From Bacteroidaceae bacterium (GTDB taxonomy: Bacteria; Bacteroidota; Bacteroidia; Bacteroidales; Bacteroidaceae), in assembly GCA_017621515.1 (NCBI GenBank), contig JAGASY010000085.1:1-57966 (forward strand): DNA of 57,966 nucleotides. Direction: 5' to 3'. The notes under the pieces are model-generated. The model did no database searches and was not told where the DNA came from. It was given only the letters and a program-made list of their open reading frames with translations. Numbering within the stretch: position 1 is the first letter of the stretch; the number at the start of each line of letters is the position of its first letter. Positions 1 to 9,438 of this stretch are shown piece by piece. The translations under genes and the position numbers were made by a program.

Positions 1-792
1 AGAAGGATCAGCCTTGAAATATGCAGGAAGCATTGAAGGTACACCAATTTCCAATCCCATATACATGAATATGCCAAGCGCACCAAGCCATACATGCGGA
101 TATTTGAACACACTGCTCTTATACTGCTTAACCTTTCCGTCAGCCTCTGCAACCTGCTCACCTTCATTGATATTAGGCAACTTCAAGAATGCCAATATCA
201 CACACAGCAATATTGTAAACAAACCAAGTCCCAAGTAAGGATAAGGAATATCTGCAGGCACAGCATCTTCAGCCTCTTTGCCAGAAAGAATGACATTAAG
301 GATGAAGATAGGAGCCACAGTTGTAGCCACAGAGTTGATAGCCTGAGAAAGTGTCATACGGAATGCACCCTTTTCTGGTGCTCCAAGTACCATCACGTAT
401 GGATTGGCAACCAACTGAAGCATCACGATTCCAAGTGCCACAATGAACATACATCCAAGGAACAACCAATAAATTGTGCTGACGTCTCCCTCCAAGTTAC
501 CATTGATACAGAGGAAATTGATAATAAATCCGACACCGACAACTGCAAGTCCGAGTACAAGTGTTTTCTTGTAGCCAATCTTGCTCATCATCAATCCAAA
601 CGGAATAGACAATGCGTATGCTCCATAGAAAGCAGAGTTTACCAACTGCCCTTGTGTGTCATTCAAATTAAAAGCGTTCTTACAGAACTCAATCATTGAA
701 TTGTTCATTGTCGTAACGAATCCGATAAGGAAACATACAGCAATGACAATGATAAGTGCGAACGTATAGTTCGGCTGTTGTTTTTGGTTCAT
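1..792 (-). CDS. Sugar/H+ symporter, FucP/GluP-type MFS (3' end outside window)
   Basis: The reading frame starts at the ATG at 792 (MNQKQQPNYTFALI) and stays open to the left edge, so about 264 residues of the N-terminal part are present and the C-terminus is missing. The translation shows successive hydrophobic segments and the QLVANPYVMVLG stretch near residue 140, which is characteristic of the L-fucose/glucose/galactose:proton symporter family of the major facilitator superfamily. The protein should be an inner-membrane permease. It lies on the same strand as galM, 434 nt downstream of it, which favours galactose or glucose as substrate. In related bacteria galK often follows; here that position is off the window. 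The family call is firm, the exact substrate is inferred. Confidence 0.88.
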   Translation of the reverse strand, partial: MNQKQQPNYTFALIIVIAVCFLIGFVTTMNNSMIEFCKNAFNLNDTQGQLVNSAFYGAYALSIPFGLMMSKIGYKKTLVLGLAVVGVGFIINFLCINGNLEGDVSTIYWLFLGCMFIVALGIVMLQLVANPYVMVLGAPEKGAFRMTLSQAINSVATTVAPIFILNVILSGKEAEDAVPADIPYPYLGLGLFTILLCVILAFLKLPNINEGEQVAEADGKVKQYKSSVFKYPHVWLGALGIFMYMGLEIGVPSMLPAYFKADPS

Positions 793-952
793 TTGTTTTT
801 TAGGTTATTATTTTGTTAATATTTAAGTTACGAATTACAAAATTCACAATCACGTGCATACTTGCATTCCATATCCAACATCTGTCCGTTCTGGAAATAC
901 AAGGAGACATCACATAGGAAAGCATCCCCTTATGTCAATCTCATGCCACAGA

Positions 953-1150
953 TTATTTACATCTTGATTTCATCATTCTTCTCACTGTGGCGAATGCAAA
1001 TACAGGAAGTGCTATCAAATCGACAATTCCAAAGATTCTCACCGCCACATCTTGTTGTTCAAAACCTATAATTTTTATTCCTGTCAAGAGGATTGCTGAA
1101 ATTCCCATAACAAAAAGACTTATCGCCCATATTCTATTAATAGTTTCCAT
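953..1150 (-). CDS. Small two-helix membrane protein, unknown function
   Basis: This 65-residue frame (METINRIWAISLFV...) has two hydrophobic segments, at about residues 8-26 and 37-55, followed by a basic tail (RRMMKSRCK). It sits on the same strand between galM and the sugar symporter, with 75 nt and 160 nt gaps, and would be co-transcribed with them. I do not recognise a family. The helix-basic-tail pattern and location support a real gene, but no homology evidence is available here, so a chance frame cannot be excluded. Confidence 0.5.
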   Translation of the reverse strand: METINRIWAISLFVMGISAILLTGIKIIGFEQQDVAVRIFGIVDLIALPVFAFATVRRMMKSRCK

Positions 1151-1225
1151 ACTCTTACTCTACGATTATCAAATTTCTGCTGAAATTTATTTCAGGAATC
1201 ATTATATATAGGTGTTCAAGAAGAA

Positions 1226-2323
1226 CTAAACAGAAGCAGAATCTGTTCCGAATTTATACACAGTCTTCTGAGTATATGTTTCTCCCGGATTCAGCACCAC
1301 AGAAGGGAAATGCGGACGGTTAGAAGAGTCAGGGAAATGCTGAGCCTCAAAACATATCGCACTTCTGCGTGGGAATGTAGCTCCATGCTGTCCCGGATAG
1401 CCTGTTGCCCAGTTGTCTGTATATACCTGAACTCCCGGTTCTGTTGTATATACTTCCATTGTACGTCCACTATTAGGGTCTGTTATTTTTGCAGCAAAGC
1501 TCAGTTCTCCGACTTCTTTCTTATTAAGAATAAAAGTATGGTCATACCCTGCACCGTTCTTTATCTGCACATCGTCTGCATCAATGTCACGACCAACAGG
1601 TTTCGGTGAAGTAAAATCAAACGGAGTACCTTTGACTGATTCAATTGTGCCAAGAGGTATAGAAGTATCATCTACAGGGACATAGAAATCAGCATTGATT
1701 TCACAGATAAGATCCTCAATTGTCGGAGTAGGGTTTGCTATTCCCGTCAGTGAGAAGAAACCGTGGTTTGTCATATTGACAATAGTCTTCTTATCCGTAG
1801 TTCCTTTATAGTCAATGACAAGTTCGTTATCATCCGTAAAAGAATAAACCACTGTCATATCAAGTGTGCCCGGGAAACCTTCTTCCATATCGGCAGAAAC
1901 ATAATGCAACTTAAGAGTCTGCGAATCAATCAATTCAGCATCCCATACCCTTGCATGGAATCCGGTTGGACCTCCGTGCAAAGCATTCGGACCGTTGTTA
2001 ATTGCAAGGTTATATTCCACTCCGTCAAGTGTAAACTTACCCTTACATATACGGTTGCCATAACGCCCTATAAGTGTGCTGAGAAACGGTTCCGGACTTG
2101 CCACCACATCATCAATGTTGTCATGTCCCTGAATCACGTTAGCCACATTGCCATTTCTGTCCGGCACCATTATAGAAACAAGTGCCCCACCGTAGTTTGT
2201 AATTCCGACCTCATACCCTTTGCTGTTCTTCAGGATGAACAGGTCTGTTTTTTTTCCGTCGATTTCTTTCTGGAAATCTTCTGCCTTCAAATTCGACAGA
2301 TTGCTATTCTGAGAAATACTCAT
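1226..2323 (-). CDS. galM: Aldose 1-epimerase (mutarotase)
   Basis: The 365-residue product interconverts alpha and beta anomers of galactose and glucose ahead of the Leloir pathway. Recognisable family landmarks are the substrate-binding GRYGNRI (about 87-93), NALHGG with His116, the catalytic histidine in TNHGFF (His187), Asp261 in GYDHTF, and the general-base glutamate in FEAQHFPD (Glu326). Length matches the family. The starting MSISQNSNLSNLKAEDF has no signal peptide, so a cytoplasmic enzyme is likely. It precedes the small membrane protein and the sugar symporter on the same strand, which forms a plausible galactose-uptake operon. Confidence 0.95.
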   Translation of the reverse strand: MSISQNSNLSNLKAEDFQKEIDGKKTDLFILKNSKGYEVGITNYGGALVSIMVPDRNGNVANVIQGHDNIDDVVASPEPFLSTLIGRYGNRICKGKFTLDGVEYNLAINNGPNALHGGPTGFHARVWDAELIDSQTLKLHYVSADMEEGFPGTLDMTVVYSFTDDNELVIDYKGTTDKKTIVNMTNHGFFSLTGIANPTPTIEDLICEINADFYVPVDDTSIPLGTIESVKGTPFDFTSPKPVGRDIDADDVQIKNGAGYDHTFILNKKEVGELSFAAKITDPNSGRTMEVYTTEPGVQVYTDNWATGYPGQHGATFPRRSAICFEAQHFPDSSNRPHFPSVVLNPGETYTQKTVYKFGTDSASV

Positions 2324-2436
2324 GGCTGTATTATGATTTATGGTTTATAAATACGATTACCAAATCTTATGCAAATAAAATCAATTTTTTCTTGTAAACC
2401 GAATATATTCACGAGATTTTTTCAGTTTCACACCAT

Positions 2437-3738
2437 TTATACTCTTTTTTGATGCATACATGATAATAAATCAGCTACGACAAAACTACTTCCACCTATA
2501 TATATAAAATCTTCAGGCGAAGATTCCTCCTTTGCCGCTTTGTATGCTTCGCACACCGAGGAGTAAGAATTTCCATATAAGCCATAAGTTTCTGCCTGTT
2601 GCTTTATCTTTGTATGTTCAAGAGCACGTTTCACATTTGCTTGACAAAAATAATACACGGCATCTTTCGGAAGAAGTTCAAGCACACCGTGAATATCCTT
2701 GTCGTTGACCATGCCGAAAACGATTCTCATTCTGCTGCATTTCTGCATTCCAAGCTGCTGTACGATATAGCGAAAGCCACCTACATTATGTCCGGTATCA
2801 CAAACAGCCAGCGGACTGTCAGCCACTTTCTGCCACCGTCCCATCAGCCCAGTCATTTCACACACATGTGCAAAGCCCTCCTGCATGTTCCTTTCCGAGA
2901 TATTGAATCCCCTGTCCGTCAACACTTTCAGAGCACACAATATCGTATCTATATTCTTAATCTGGCAACATCCTCCAAGCTGTGCATGTATCAATCCGTA
3001 GCTTCGAGTCACAAAATCAATTCCTCCGTCCTTGCAGAAACTATGAGAAAGTATTTCTGTCTGCTCCTCTGCAAAACAGATTGACGTGTGTCTTTCCCAG
3101 GCGGTCTCAAGAAAAACCTTGCGAGTTTCTTCCGTAGTCTCACCCACCACAACCGGTATGCCCTCTTTCATTATTCCCGCCTTCTCACCTGCAATCTTGG
3201 CAAGTGTATCACCAAGGAACTGCACATGATCAAAGCTTATATTGGTGATGACGCTCACTTCGGGAAGAATGATATTGGTACAATCCAATCGTCCTCCAAG
3301 CCCCACTTCAATGACTGCCACATCCACATTCTCATCAGCAAAATACTTGAATGCAAGTGCCGTGGTCAACTCAAAAAAAGACGGATGCAAGGGTTCAAAG
3401 AAATGCCGCTCGTTCTCCACAAAATCAATCACAACCTGTTCAGGGATCATCTCACCGTCAATTCTGATTCTTTCTCTGAAATCAATCAGATGAGGTGATG
3501 TGAACAGCCCCACTTTATAGCCGGCACTCTGCAATACAGCTGCCAAAGTATGGGAACAAGAACCTTTACCGTTTGTCCCGGCAACATGTATGGTCTTGAA
3601 CTTCCGGTGAGGATGTCCAAAATGTTCGTCAAGTGCCCATGTAGTCTCAAGTCCAGCTTTATAGGCATCTTTTCCTATATTCTGAAAAAGAGGGGCGCTG
3701 TTAAACAGATATTCTGTAGTTTCTTTATATGTCATCAT
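2437..3738 (-). CDS. folC: Bifunctional folylpolyglutamate/dihydrofolate synthase
   Basis: The 433-residue protein belongs to the Mur-ligase-like ATP-dependent family that adds glutamate to dihydropteroate and folates. The P-loop HVAGTNGKGSCSH is at residues 51-63, followed by LFTSPHL and the central ITNISFDH and GEKAGIM motifs. The C-terminal half has the typical DTGHN segment. It reads on the minus strand, 113 nt before galM. A second methionine directly after the first (MMTYKE) leaves one codon of doubt about the start. Confidence 0.95.
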   Translation of the reverse strand: MMTYKETTEYLFNSAPLFQNIGKDAYKAGLETTWALDEHFGHPHRKFKTIHVAGTNGKGSCSHTLAAVLQSAGYKVGLFTSPHLIDFRERIRIDGEMIPEQVVIDFVENERHFFEPLHPSFFELTTALAFKYFADENVDVAVIEVGLGGRLDCTNIILPEVSVITNISFDHVQFLGDTLAKIAGEKAGIMKEGIPVVVGETTEETRKVFLETAWERHTSICFAEEQTEILSHSFCKDGGIDFVTRSYGLIHAQLGGCCQIKNIDTILCALKVLTDRGFNISERNMQEGFAHVCEMTGLMGRWQKVADSPLAVCDTGHNVGGFRYIVQQLGMQKCSRMRIVFGMVNDKDIHGVLELLPKDAVYYFCQANVKRALEHTKIKQQAETYGLYGNSYSSVCEAYKAAKEESSPEDFIYIGGSSFVVADLLSCMHQKRV

Positions 3739-3963
3739 TTCTTGTTTTTGTTAAGGAAAAGAAAAATATGCAGTCCGTCTTTACAACTGTCGTACACGCA
3801 ATAAGCCACAGGAAAAACATCTATAGTGTTTCTTCTTTTCCCTATCACTTTTTCATTGAGAGTCCAAAATTACAAAAAAATACATTAAGAGCGACTTAGA
3901 GACTGATTAATTTTGATTATGACGGAAATTCATTATATATGTATATACAGTTTTTGTCCAAGA

Positions 3964-4017
3964 GGAGTCTGTCGAATACACCCACCTAAAAAAACAAACG
4001 GAGGAGTCTGTCGAGTA
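3964..4017 (+). repeat. Two tandem copies of a short dispersed motif, GGAGTCTGTCGA type
   Basis: GGAGTCTGTCGAATACACCC at 3964 and GGAGTCTGTCGAGTA at 4003 lie 39 nt apart in the folC-gdhA gap. The same motif recurs at 32874, in weaker form at 43938 and 43978, and at 57502. No coding potential is seen. The rest of the gap 3739-4147 holds only AT-rich sequence and the gdhA terminator. Confidence 0.6.
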
Positions 4018-4065
4018 AGCAACCCAAGCAAGGAGCAAAAAATAAGCAGGAAACCTGACACAACA

Positions 4066-4109
4066 AAGAAAAAAAGAGGATGCACCAAGACAAAAGTCCG
4101 GTGCATCCT
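4066..4109 (-). terminator. Intrinsic terminator of gdhA
   Basis: A 10-bp perfect stem (4077-4086 with 4100-4109) with an inner GAC/GTC pairing around an AAAA loop is followed on the minus strand by a T-rich run. It begins 39 nt after the gdhA stop codon. Confidence 0.85.
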
Positions 4110-4147
4110 GCATTAAAATCAAGCTATATAAATATCTAAAGTTTAGG

Positions 4148-5482
4148 TTATACTATGCCCTGAGCCATCATAGCCTTTGCCACCTTCATGAATCCGGCTA
4201 CATTCGCTCCCTTCACATAATTCACATAACCATCCTCTTCTGTTCCATACTTCACGCAGTTCTGATGGATATTCTCCATGATTGCATGCAGACGGTTGTC
4301 AACCTCCTCAGCAGTCCATGACAGACGTTCTGAGTTCTGGCTCATTTCAAGACCAGACACAGACACACCACCGGCATTTGCAGCCTTACCCGGAGCATAA
4401 AGTATCTTAGCCTCTTGGAATACGCGTATTGCTTCCGGAGTTGAAGGCATATTAGCACCTTCAGATACAGCAATCACACCATTTGCCACCAACTGACGTG
4501 CATGATCGCCGTTGATTTCATTCTGAGTAGCAGAAGGCAGAGCTATATCAGCCTTTTCACCCCAAGGTTTTGCTCCTTCTACATACTTCACACCGTATTT
4601 TTCTGCATATTCACGAATACGTCCGCGATACAGATTCTTAAGTTCCATAATATAGTCGAGCTTCTCACGGTCGATACCATCCGGGTCATATACATAACCG
4701 TCTGAGTCGGACATTGTAAGCACCTTACCACCAAGCTGGAGAACTTTCTCTGCTGTATATTGAGCCACATTTCCAGAACCGGAAATAAGCACTGACTTGC
4801 CCTTCAAGTCCATGCCCTTTGTCTTGAGCATTTCCATGAGGAAATATACGTTTCCATATCCTGTTGCCTCAGGACGGATGAGAGAACCACCAAATTCGAG
4901 TCCCTTTCCTGTAAGAACTCCGGAGAACTCACGAGTAAGCTTCTTGTACATTCCGAACATGTAACCAACCTCACGTCCACCGACACCGATGTCGCCGGCA
5001 GGAACATCTACGTCCGGACCGATATGACGGGTAAGCTCAAGCATAAATGCCTGACAGAAACGCATTACTTCTGCATTGCTCTTTCCACGCGGAGAGAAAT
5101 CGGAACCACCCTTGCCACCGCCCATAGGGAGGGTTGTGAGTGAGTTCTTGAAAGTCTGCTCGAAAGCCAAGAACTTCAATATTCCGAGATTTACAGAGCT
5201 GTGAAAACGGATGCCACCTTTGTAAGGACCTATTACATTGTTGTGCTGTACACGATATCCCATATTGGTCTGTACATTGCCCTTATCGTCTGTCCATGTA
5301 ACGCGGAACTGATATACACGATCCGGAATACAAAGACGCTCTATAAGATTCACCTTATCAAACTCAGGGTGTTTGTTATACTCTTCCTCAATTGTGCTGA
5401 GGACTTCCTCTACAGCCTGATGATATTCAGGTTCATTCGGAAAACGACGTTTGAGGTCTTCCAATACTTTTTTTGCATCCAT
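4148..5482 (-). CDS. gdhA: NADP-type glutamate dehydrogenase
   Basis: The 444-residue product converts 2-oxoglutarate and ammonia to glutamate. The catalytic region PMGGGKGGSDF (about 119-129) has the conserved lysine, PAGDIGVGGREVGYM follows, and the dinucleotide-binding GSGNVAQ lies near residue 235. The length fits the hexameric 50-kDa class used for ammonium assimilation in Bacteroidota. A good promoter lies 104 nt upstream and a terminator downstream, so it is probably a single-gene transcript with a leader of about 100 nt. NADPH rather than NADH preference is inferred from family class only. Confidence 0.96.
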   Translation of the reverse strand: MDAKKVLEDLKRRFPNEPEYHQAVEEVLSTIEEEYNKHPEFDKVNLIERLCIPDRVYQFRVTWTDDKGNVQTNMGYRVQHNNVIGPYKGGIRFHSSVNLGILKFLAFEQTFKNSLTTLPMGGGKGGSDFSPRGKSNAEVMRFCQAFMLELTRHIGPDVDVPAGDIGVGGREVGYMFGMYKKLTREFSGVLTGKGLEFGGSLIRPEATGYGNVYFLMEMLKTKGMDLKGKSVLISGSGNVAQYTAEKVLQLGGKVLTMSDSDGYVYDPDGIDREKLDYIMELKNLYRGRIREYAEKYGVKYVEGAKPWGEKADIALPSATQNEINGDHARQLVANGVIAVSEGANMPSTPEAIRVFQEAKILYAPGKAANAGGVSVSGLEMSQNSERLSWTAEEVDNRLHAIMENIHQNCVKYGTEEDGYVNYVKGANVAGFMKVAKAMMAQGIV

Positions 5483-5585
5483 TAGAATCTAATCTCTTTT
5501 ATTAGTTACTACTTATACTATTGCTTTTTCTCTTTCCAAAACGCATACAGGGAGAGCGTAATACATGTCCCTGAATTTTTCGCAG

Positions 5586-5616
5586 CAAAGTTAAGCATTT
5601 AATATAAAACAGCAAA
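5586..5616 (-). promoter_or_regulatory. gdhA promoter
   Basis: On the minus strand TTTG (5616-5613) is separated by 19 nt from TAACTTTG (5593-5586). This matches the Bacteroidota sigma-ABfr consensus TTTG-N19-21-TAnnTTTG exactly. It would start RNA near 5579. Confidence 0.8.
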
Positions 5617-5760
5617 CAAAATCATCAAAAATCAATCAAAATGTTTATTTTTTACGACTTTTGATAACTTTATAGCTATTTTCATTGCTTTTTTATGTAT
5701 CTCTCCATACACTCCATAAGCACATACACTTAAAGAGTACCAAAACATGACAAAAATCAA

Positions 5761-6549
5761 TGACAAAATGATATTTTCGTCCAAAATAAAGATTTAACAT
5801 TTGAAGTGTTTTTTTGCCAACGGCAAAGAGAGAAAAAATTTAGCTTAAAGATAAGCAACTGATAATCAACAAGATATAAAACTTCTCAAAACACTCAAAA
5901 AAACGCGCCGGACGCAATTTTTCGAGCGTTTTGAACATTCTGATAATCCTCTGATTATTAATGTGTTATATCTATATTTATCATTTTTGTCCCTAAACAC
6001 CCACTTAAAATCACCCACTTTCAGGTTTTTGTTCAGACACTCTCCCAAAACAGCAGATTATACATTTCTTAACATTTTAGCCGAACTCCGCTGCCATTTT
6101 TTTTCGCTTCCTAATGCTTTTTTAAAAACTCTACGCTGAAAATTTCTCCAAACTACTAAGTTTTTAAAATTATAGCGCACTGAAAATAAAATTACAGTGC
6201 GCTGAAAATGTGACGACAGTGCGCTGAAAATTTGAAAACTTAGTACTTTTTTCTAAAAGACTCTTCGCCGAGGATAAATAAATGTAAAAGGACCGCCTAA
6301 AAACGAAACACTATTTCACAATTCACAGGACCTCCAGAAAACGCGTGTAGAATCCTCATTCTTCGATAAAAGTTCGTCGCGTCTCATTTTGGAGCGTTTC
6401 AGAGGGCTTGAAATTTTAACATTTGACAAAATCAAAAAGAAAGCATTTACGCGCAAAATTTGCAAATAAGATTTTATTTACCGCAAATCACTTTCATTTT
6501 GTCAGAAAATATTTTCGTTAAAAAATATATATAAAAAATTTTATTATGG
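5761..6549 (-). repeat. Dispersed 789-bp element, copy A
   Basis: In its own orientation the element starts with CCATAATAAAATTTTTT at 6549 and ends with CATTTTGTCA at 5761. It shares length and internal order with copies B, C and D: a TGACAAAATG box 45 nt in, GATTTTGTCAAATGTTAAAA, a GTGAAATAGTGTTTC block, the large AGCGCACTG hairpin (6150-6249), AATTGCGTCCG, then the terminal CATTTTGTCA. It fills most of the gap between the DUF4369 gene and gdhA. It holds one 60-codon open frame (5866-6048, minus) that is not intact in copies B-D. No transposase is present. Confidence 0.9.
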
Positions 6550-6731
6550 GAAGTATTTAAGAGGCAAGTATGTGGATATTTTCGATTGCAGAATAGACAA
6601 TCAAAATACCCACACAACTATAACAACTAATTAAAAACAGTGTAAAAAAAGGGGTGGACACACATAATGCCCACCCTGTCTATACATATCATACATTATC
6701 TCAAATATATCGCCGACAGCAAAACCTAATA

Positions 6732-7418
6732 TCACTTCTCATCAACAAGCTTCATATAGGCTTTAATATCCGTATTGGCACGAAAAGACTCCGGCGCCCG
6801 GCTATATATCTCATCAATCTGAGGTGTCGTAGTGGCATATCCATACTGGTTATATGCCCCGTAGCACAATTCCAAGAACCATGTCACACCTAACACATTG
6901 TCATAATTGTCAACAATAAAATTAGTTTCCAGCTTATCTATAGCCTTACGGTACTCATTTTCCTTCTGACCCAACTGCATGATTATGTCACGATGATCGT
7001 ATCCTTCGAGAATCATGCTGCTTTCCTTGTGCGGCAATTCCGCCAGTAACATAGTAAGGGAATCTCTCAGTGTAAGAAATTCGTAAAGTTTGTCGTTCAA
7101 TGGAGTTCCACCAATCTTGATAGAGGAATTGGCAAAGCTCACATTAATGTCACCACGTTCAAGCACAATAGGGATACAATTTGACTCTCCCATAAAAAGA
7201 GAGACACACCTGACGGAATCAAGTGCACCACTCATCACAAATTCTCCGTGGACAATCTCACAGGAATCCACAGGTTTCATTACATTATCTTCAAGCTGCT
7301 TGATGTATGCCATCTTACCATCGAACATGCACTGTGTAAATGTACCAGTAATGGAATATTTGTCGGCACACGATACAAAAACAAGCAACATCAAAAATAA
7401 AAGTAGTATTTTCCTCAT
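6732..7418 (-). CDS. DUF4369-type lipoprotein
   Basis: I start the gene at the ATG at 7418, which gives a 228-residue protein with a clear lipoprotein signal (MRKILLLFLMLLVFVSC, Cys17). The longer frame from 7475 would place 19 extra residues before that signal. The following sequence (YSITGTFTQCMFDGKMAYIKQL...MKPVDSCEIVHGEFVMSG) matches the N-terminal domain that precedes thioredoxin in many Bacteroidota TlpA/ResA-like proteins. No CxxC thioredoxin motif follows, so only the N-terminal domain and a helical tail are present. It is expected to be membrane-anchored. Function is unknown. Confidence 0.8.
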   Translation of the reverse strand: MRKILLLFLMLLVFVSCADKYSITGTFTQCMFDGKMAYIKQLEDNVMKPVDSCEIVHGEFVMSGALDSVRCVSLFMGESNCIPIVLERGDINVSFANSSIKIGGTPLNDKLYEFLTLRDSLTMLLAELPHKESSMILEGYDHRDIIMQLGQKENEYRKAIDKLETNFIVDNYDNVLGVTWFLELCYGAYNQYGYATTTPQIDEIYSRAPESFRANTDIKAYMKLVDEK

Positions 7419-7746
7419 AAAATATGTAATCTTTACTATAATTATATAGAGAGTGCACCAAACAATAATAGCCATTATGGTTCAGCGCCTCATTTTCTTC
7501 ACGACAAAAATACAATTATGCAGTAATGCGGCAAAACTATTTATATTTTCTTAAACCTTTATTCAAGATATTTTATACTGTTTGCGATACCACAAACCGG
7601 GTGGATTGTCTAAATCACACTTTTTACAGCATGAAACCCTTGAATCAAGAGAACAGAAAAACATTTCCTTCTATATCTTTCCGCGGAAAAGGACTTCACT
7701 GATTACATCAAGAAAGTCTAAGACAAAATATTTTCCGCAAGAATAA

Positions 7747-7778
7747 TTTGGAGTTAAACAAACAAAATCATATATTTG
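7747..7778 (+). promoter_or_regulatory. Promoter of the AAA+ gene leader
   Basis: TTTG (7747-7750), a 20-nt spacer and TATATTTG (7771-7778) fit the Bacteroidota consensus. Transcription would begin near 7785, about 385 nt before the AAA+ start codon, so a long leader is predicted. Confidence 0.75.
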
Positions 7779-7817
7779 CACCCAGTTCTGCAAAAGGAAT
7801 AAATTTTATAATAACAA

Positions 7818-7919
7818 ATGACTGTCAAAGAATTAAAAAACAAACTATTCATTGTGCTACTTGCGCAAAGCGACCGACACAAGGATTATGACGATTTAAG
7901 TAGCCATTGTGTGCTATAA
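7818..7919 (+). CDS. Possible 33-residue leader ORF
   Basis: An ATG about 33 nt after the predicted transcription start opens a 33-codon frame (MTVKELKNKLFIVLLAQSDR...) that ends at TAA at 7919. It is preceded by an A-rich stretch (TTATAATAACAA), usual for this phylum. It could be a regulatory upstream ORF or a small protein. There is no homology evidence, and the frame is short enough to arise by chance. Confidence 0.3.
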   Translation: MTVKELKNKLFIVLLAQSDRHKDYDDLSSHCVL

Positions 7920-8004
7920 GCATTGTCGTACTCTGTTGAGAATAGTCAGTGACAGGCGGAAATAGGCTTGTCTTTGTTTAGTTCTTTGACATTATTGTAT
8001 TTAA

Positions 8005-8070
8005 AAACCAACCTTCGAATGGGAAGGATGGTTATGCTTTCTCACCTTGCCCAATGAACGCAAGGTAACT
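8005..8070 (+). promoter_or_regulatory. Two adjacent stem-loops in the AAA+ leader
   Basis: AACCAACCTTC pairs with GAAGGATGGTT (one mismatch) around a short loop, and directly after it ACCTTGC pairs with GCAAGGT around CCAATGAAC. Neither is followed by a T-tract, so they look like leader structure rather than a terminator. Together with the upstream promoter this gives a structured 5' region for the gene at 8170. Confidence 0.5.
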
Positions 8071-8169
8071 ATGTTTTCAGGCTTCAAGGCGTAATTGATG
8101 TTTTTCATCGATAGATTCTCGCCGAAAGTCACCTATTTAAATCAACCCACTAAAAAATCATTTGTTATT

Positions 8170-9318
8170 ATGGAAAAGAAAGTAGTAGTAATCCCTGATT
8201 TCACCACTCCATTCACAACTGCATACGCAGAACAAACCTGCAAAATATCATCCGAGGAGACAGAATCTGAATCTACGTACAACAAAATCGATGAAGAAGA
8301 TTTTGACCGACTGCTCGACGAGTTCATATCCAACGAGACAAACAAAATGTCAGACACAGAAGAAAACATCGATAAGTCTGACAATCAAAACAAGGAATGT
8401 AACGAAGACTATCCTAAAGAAACAGAAGCACCGATATCGGCCGAAACTCGTCTGGAAAATATGATTGGTCTATCCGGATTGAAAAAAGACATGGCAGAAG
8501 CCAAAATCATGGCTCTTTTCACTAAGCAGCGCAAGGCACTGGGGCTTGACACCACATCGGACAACCGACATCACATGTTGTTTCTCGGCAACCCGGGAAC
8601 AGGAAAAACGACTGTAGCTAAACTTGTCGGGGAGATGTATTACGACATGGGCTTATTGTCTATAGGGCACACGGTAGAGATGGATCGCTCCAAACTTGTA
8701 GGAGAATTTATCGGGCATACGGAAAAGAACACAATTGAAGCCATTGAACAAGCACGCGGAGGAGTACTCTTCATAGATGAAGCATATACTCTTACAAACA
8801 ACAGCAAGGATTCCAATGACTTCGGTAAAGAGGTCATAAATGCTTTGCTCACCGTCTTGTCGGAACCGGATCCGGACATGATTGTGATTTTTGCAGGATA
8901 TGAAGACAAGATGCAGGAGCTGCTTGACACCAATCCGGGACTGAAAGAACGATTTCCGCTAAAGTTCTATTTTGAGGACTACACAAAAGAAGAACTGTTG
9001 GAAATAGCTCACTATGTCTGCCATAATCGAAATTTCAGACTCAGTCCGGCTGCCGACCAGCGGCTGTCGGAATTAATCGAGAAAACGCTTCTCTGTAAAG
9101 ACGAGCATTTCGGCAATGGCAGATGGATTCACAACCTCATCGAGCACGGAATTATCAAATATATGGCAAAGCGTGTAATGGCTGCACCTCATATTCCTGA
9201 TGACCGGGAGCTGTTCTGTTTAATAGAAGAAAGTGATGTGATCGAGACAGAACAAAAGTTCTTGCAAAACAAAAGCATAAAGATAGTACCGCACACACGC
9301 ATTGGATTTACAGCATAA
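8170..9318 (+). CDS. CbbX/SpoVK-like AAA+ ATPase
   Basis: The start at 8170 (MEKKVVVIPDF) gives 382 residues; an in-frame ATG at 8095 would add 25 residues that look non-coding. Residues 1-90 are acidic and probably disordered. The AAA+ core has Walker A GNPGTGKTT at 140-148, Walker B GGVLFIDEAYTL at about 197-208, and a sensor region around the LKERFPLKFYFEDY segment. This domain type occurs in the Rubisco activase CbbX and in SpoVK-like proteins, and acts as a remodelling hexamer. The substrate is unknown; no Rubisco gene is nearby. The unusually long leader suggests post-transcriptional control. Confidence 0.88.
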   Translation: MEKKVVVIPDFTTPFTTAYAEQTCKISSEETESESTYNKIDEEDFDRLLDEFISNETNKMSDTEENIDKSDNQNKECNEDYPKETEAPISAETRLENMIGLSGLKKDMAEAKIMALFTKQRKALGLDTTSDNRHHMLFLGNPGTGKTTVAKLVGEMYYDMGLLSIGHTVEMDRSKLVGEFIGHTEKNTIEAIEQARGGVLFIDEAYTLTNNSKDSNDFGKEVINALLTVLSEPDPDMIVIFAGYEDKMQELLDTNPGLKERFPLKFYFEDYTKEELLEIAHYVCHNRNFRLSPAADQRLSELIEKTLLCKDEHFGNGRWIHNLIEHGIIKYMAKRVMAAPHIPDDRELFCLIEESDVIETEQKFLQNKSIKIVPHTRIGFTA

Positions 9319-9438
9319 GCCGCCTATCCAAGGTATATATCAAAAAAACTGTAAGCGACTAATTAAAATTACAAGGACTCGGAAAATATGAAAATAAAAA
9401 AAATCTCCATTCTCTTATAAGAATGGAGATTTTAAGAG

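Noticed and set aside
94..699. 201-residue plus-strand frame
   Set aside because: It is antisense to the MFS symporter, which has clear family motifs; the frame has no recognisable protein features.
1763..2350. 195-residue plus-strand frame
   Set aside because: It lies fully antisense to galM and has no motif; it is a shadow of galM.
6173..6230. Three spaced AGTGCGCTGAAAAT-like repeats that might look like a CRISPR array
   Set aside because: The boxes are about 14 nt, spacing is short and unequal, one is inverted, and the arrangement is the same in every element copy, so it is hairpin structure and not an array.
5761..6549. Insertion sequence with its own transposase
   Set aside because: No frame over 65 codons runs with the element and none carries DDE or HUH motifs, so it is not an autonomous IS.
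7679..7690. TTTCCGCGGAAA palindrome as an operator
   Set aside because: It is a single 12-bp palindrome with no second site, and lies away from the mapped promoter boxes.
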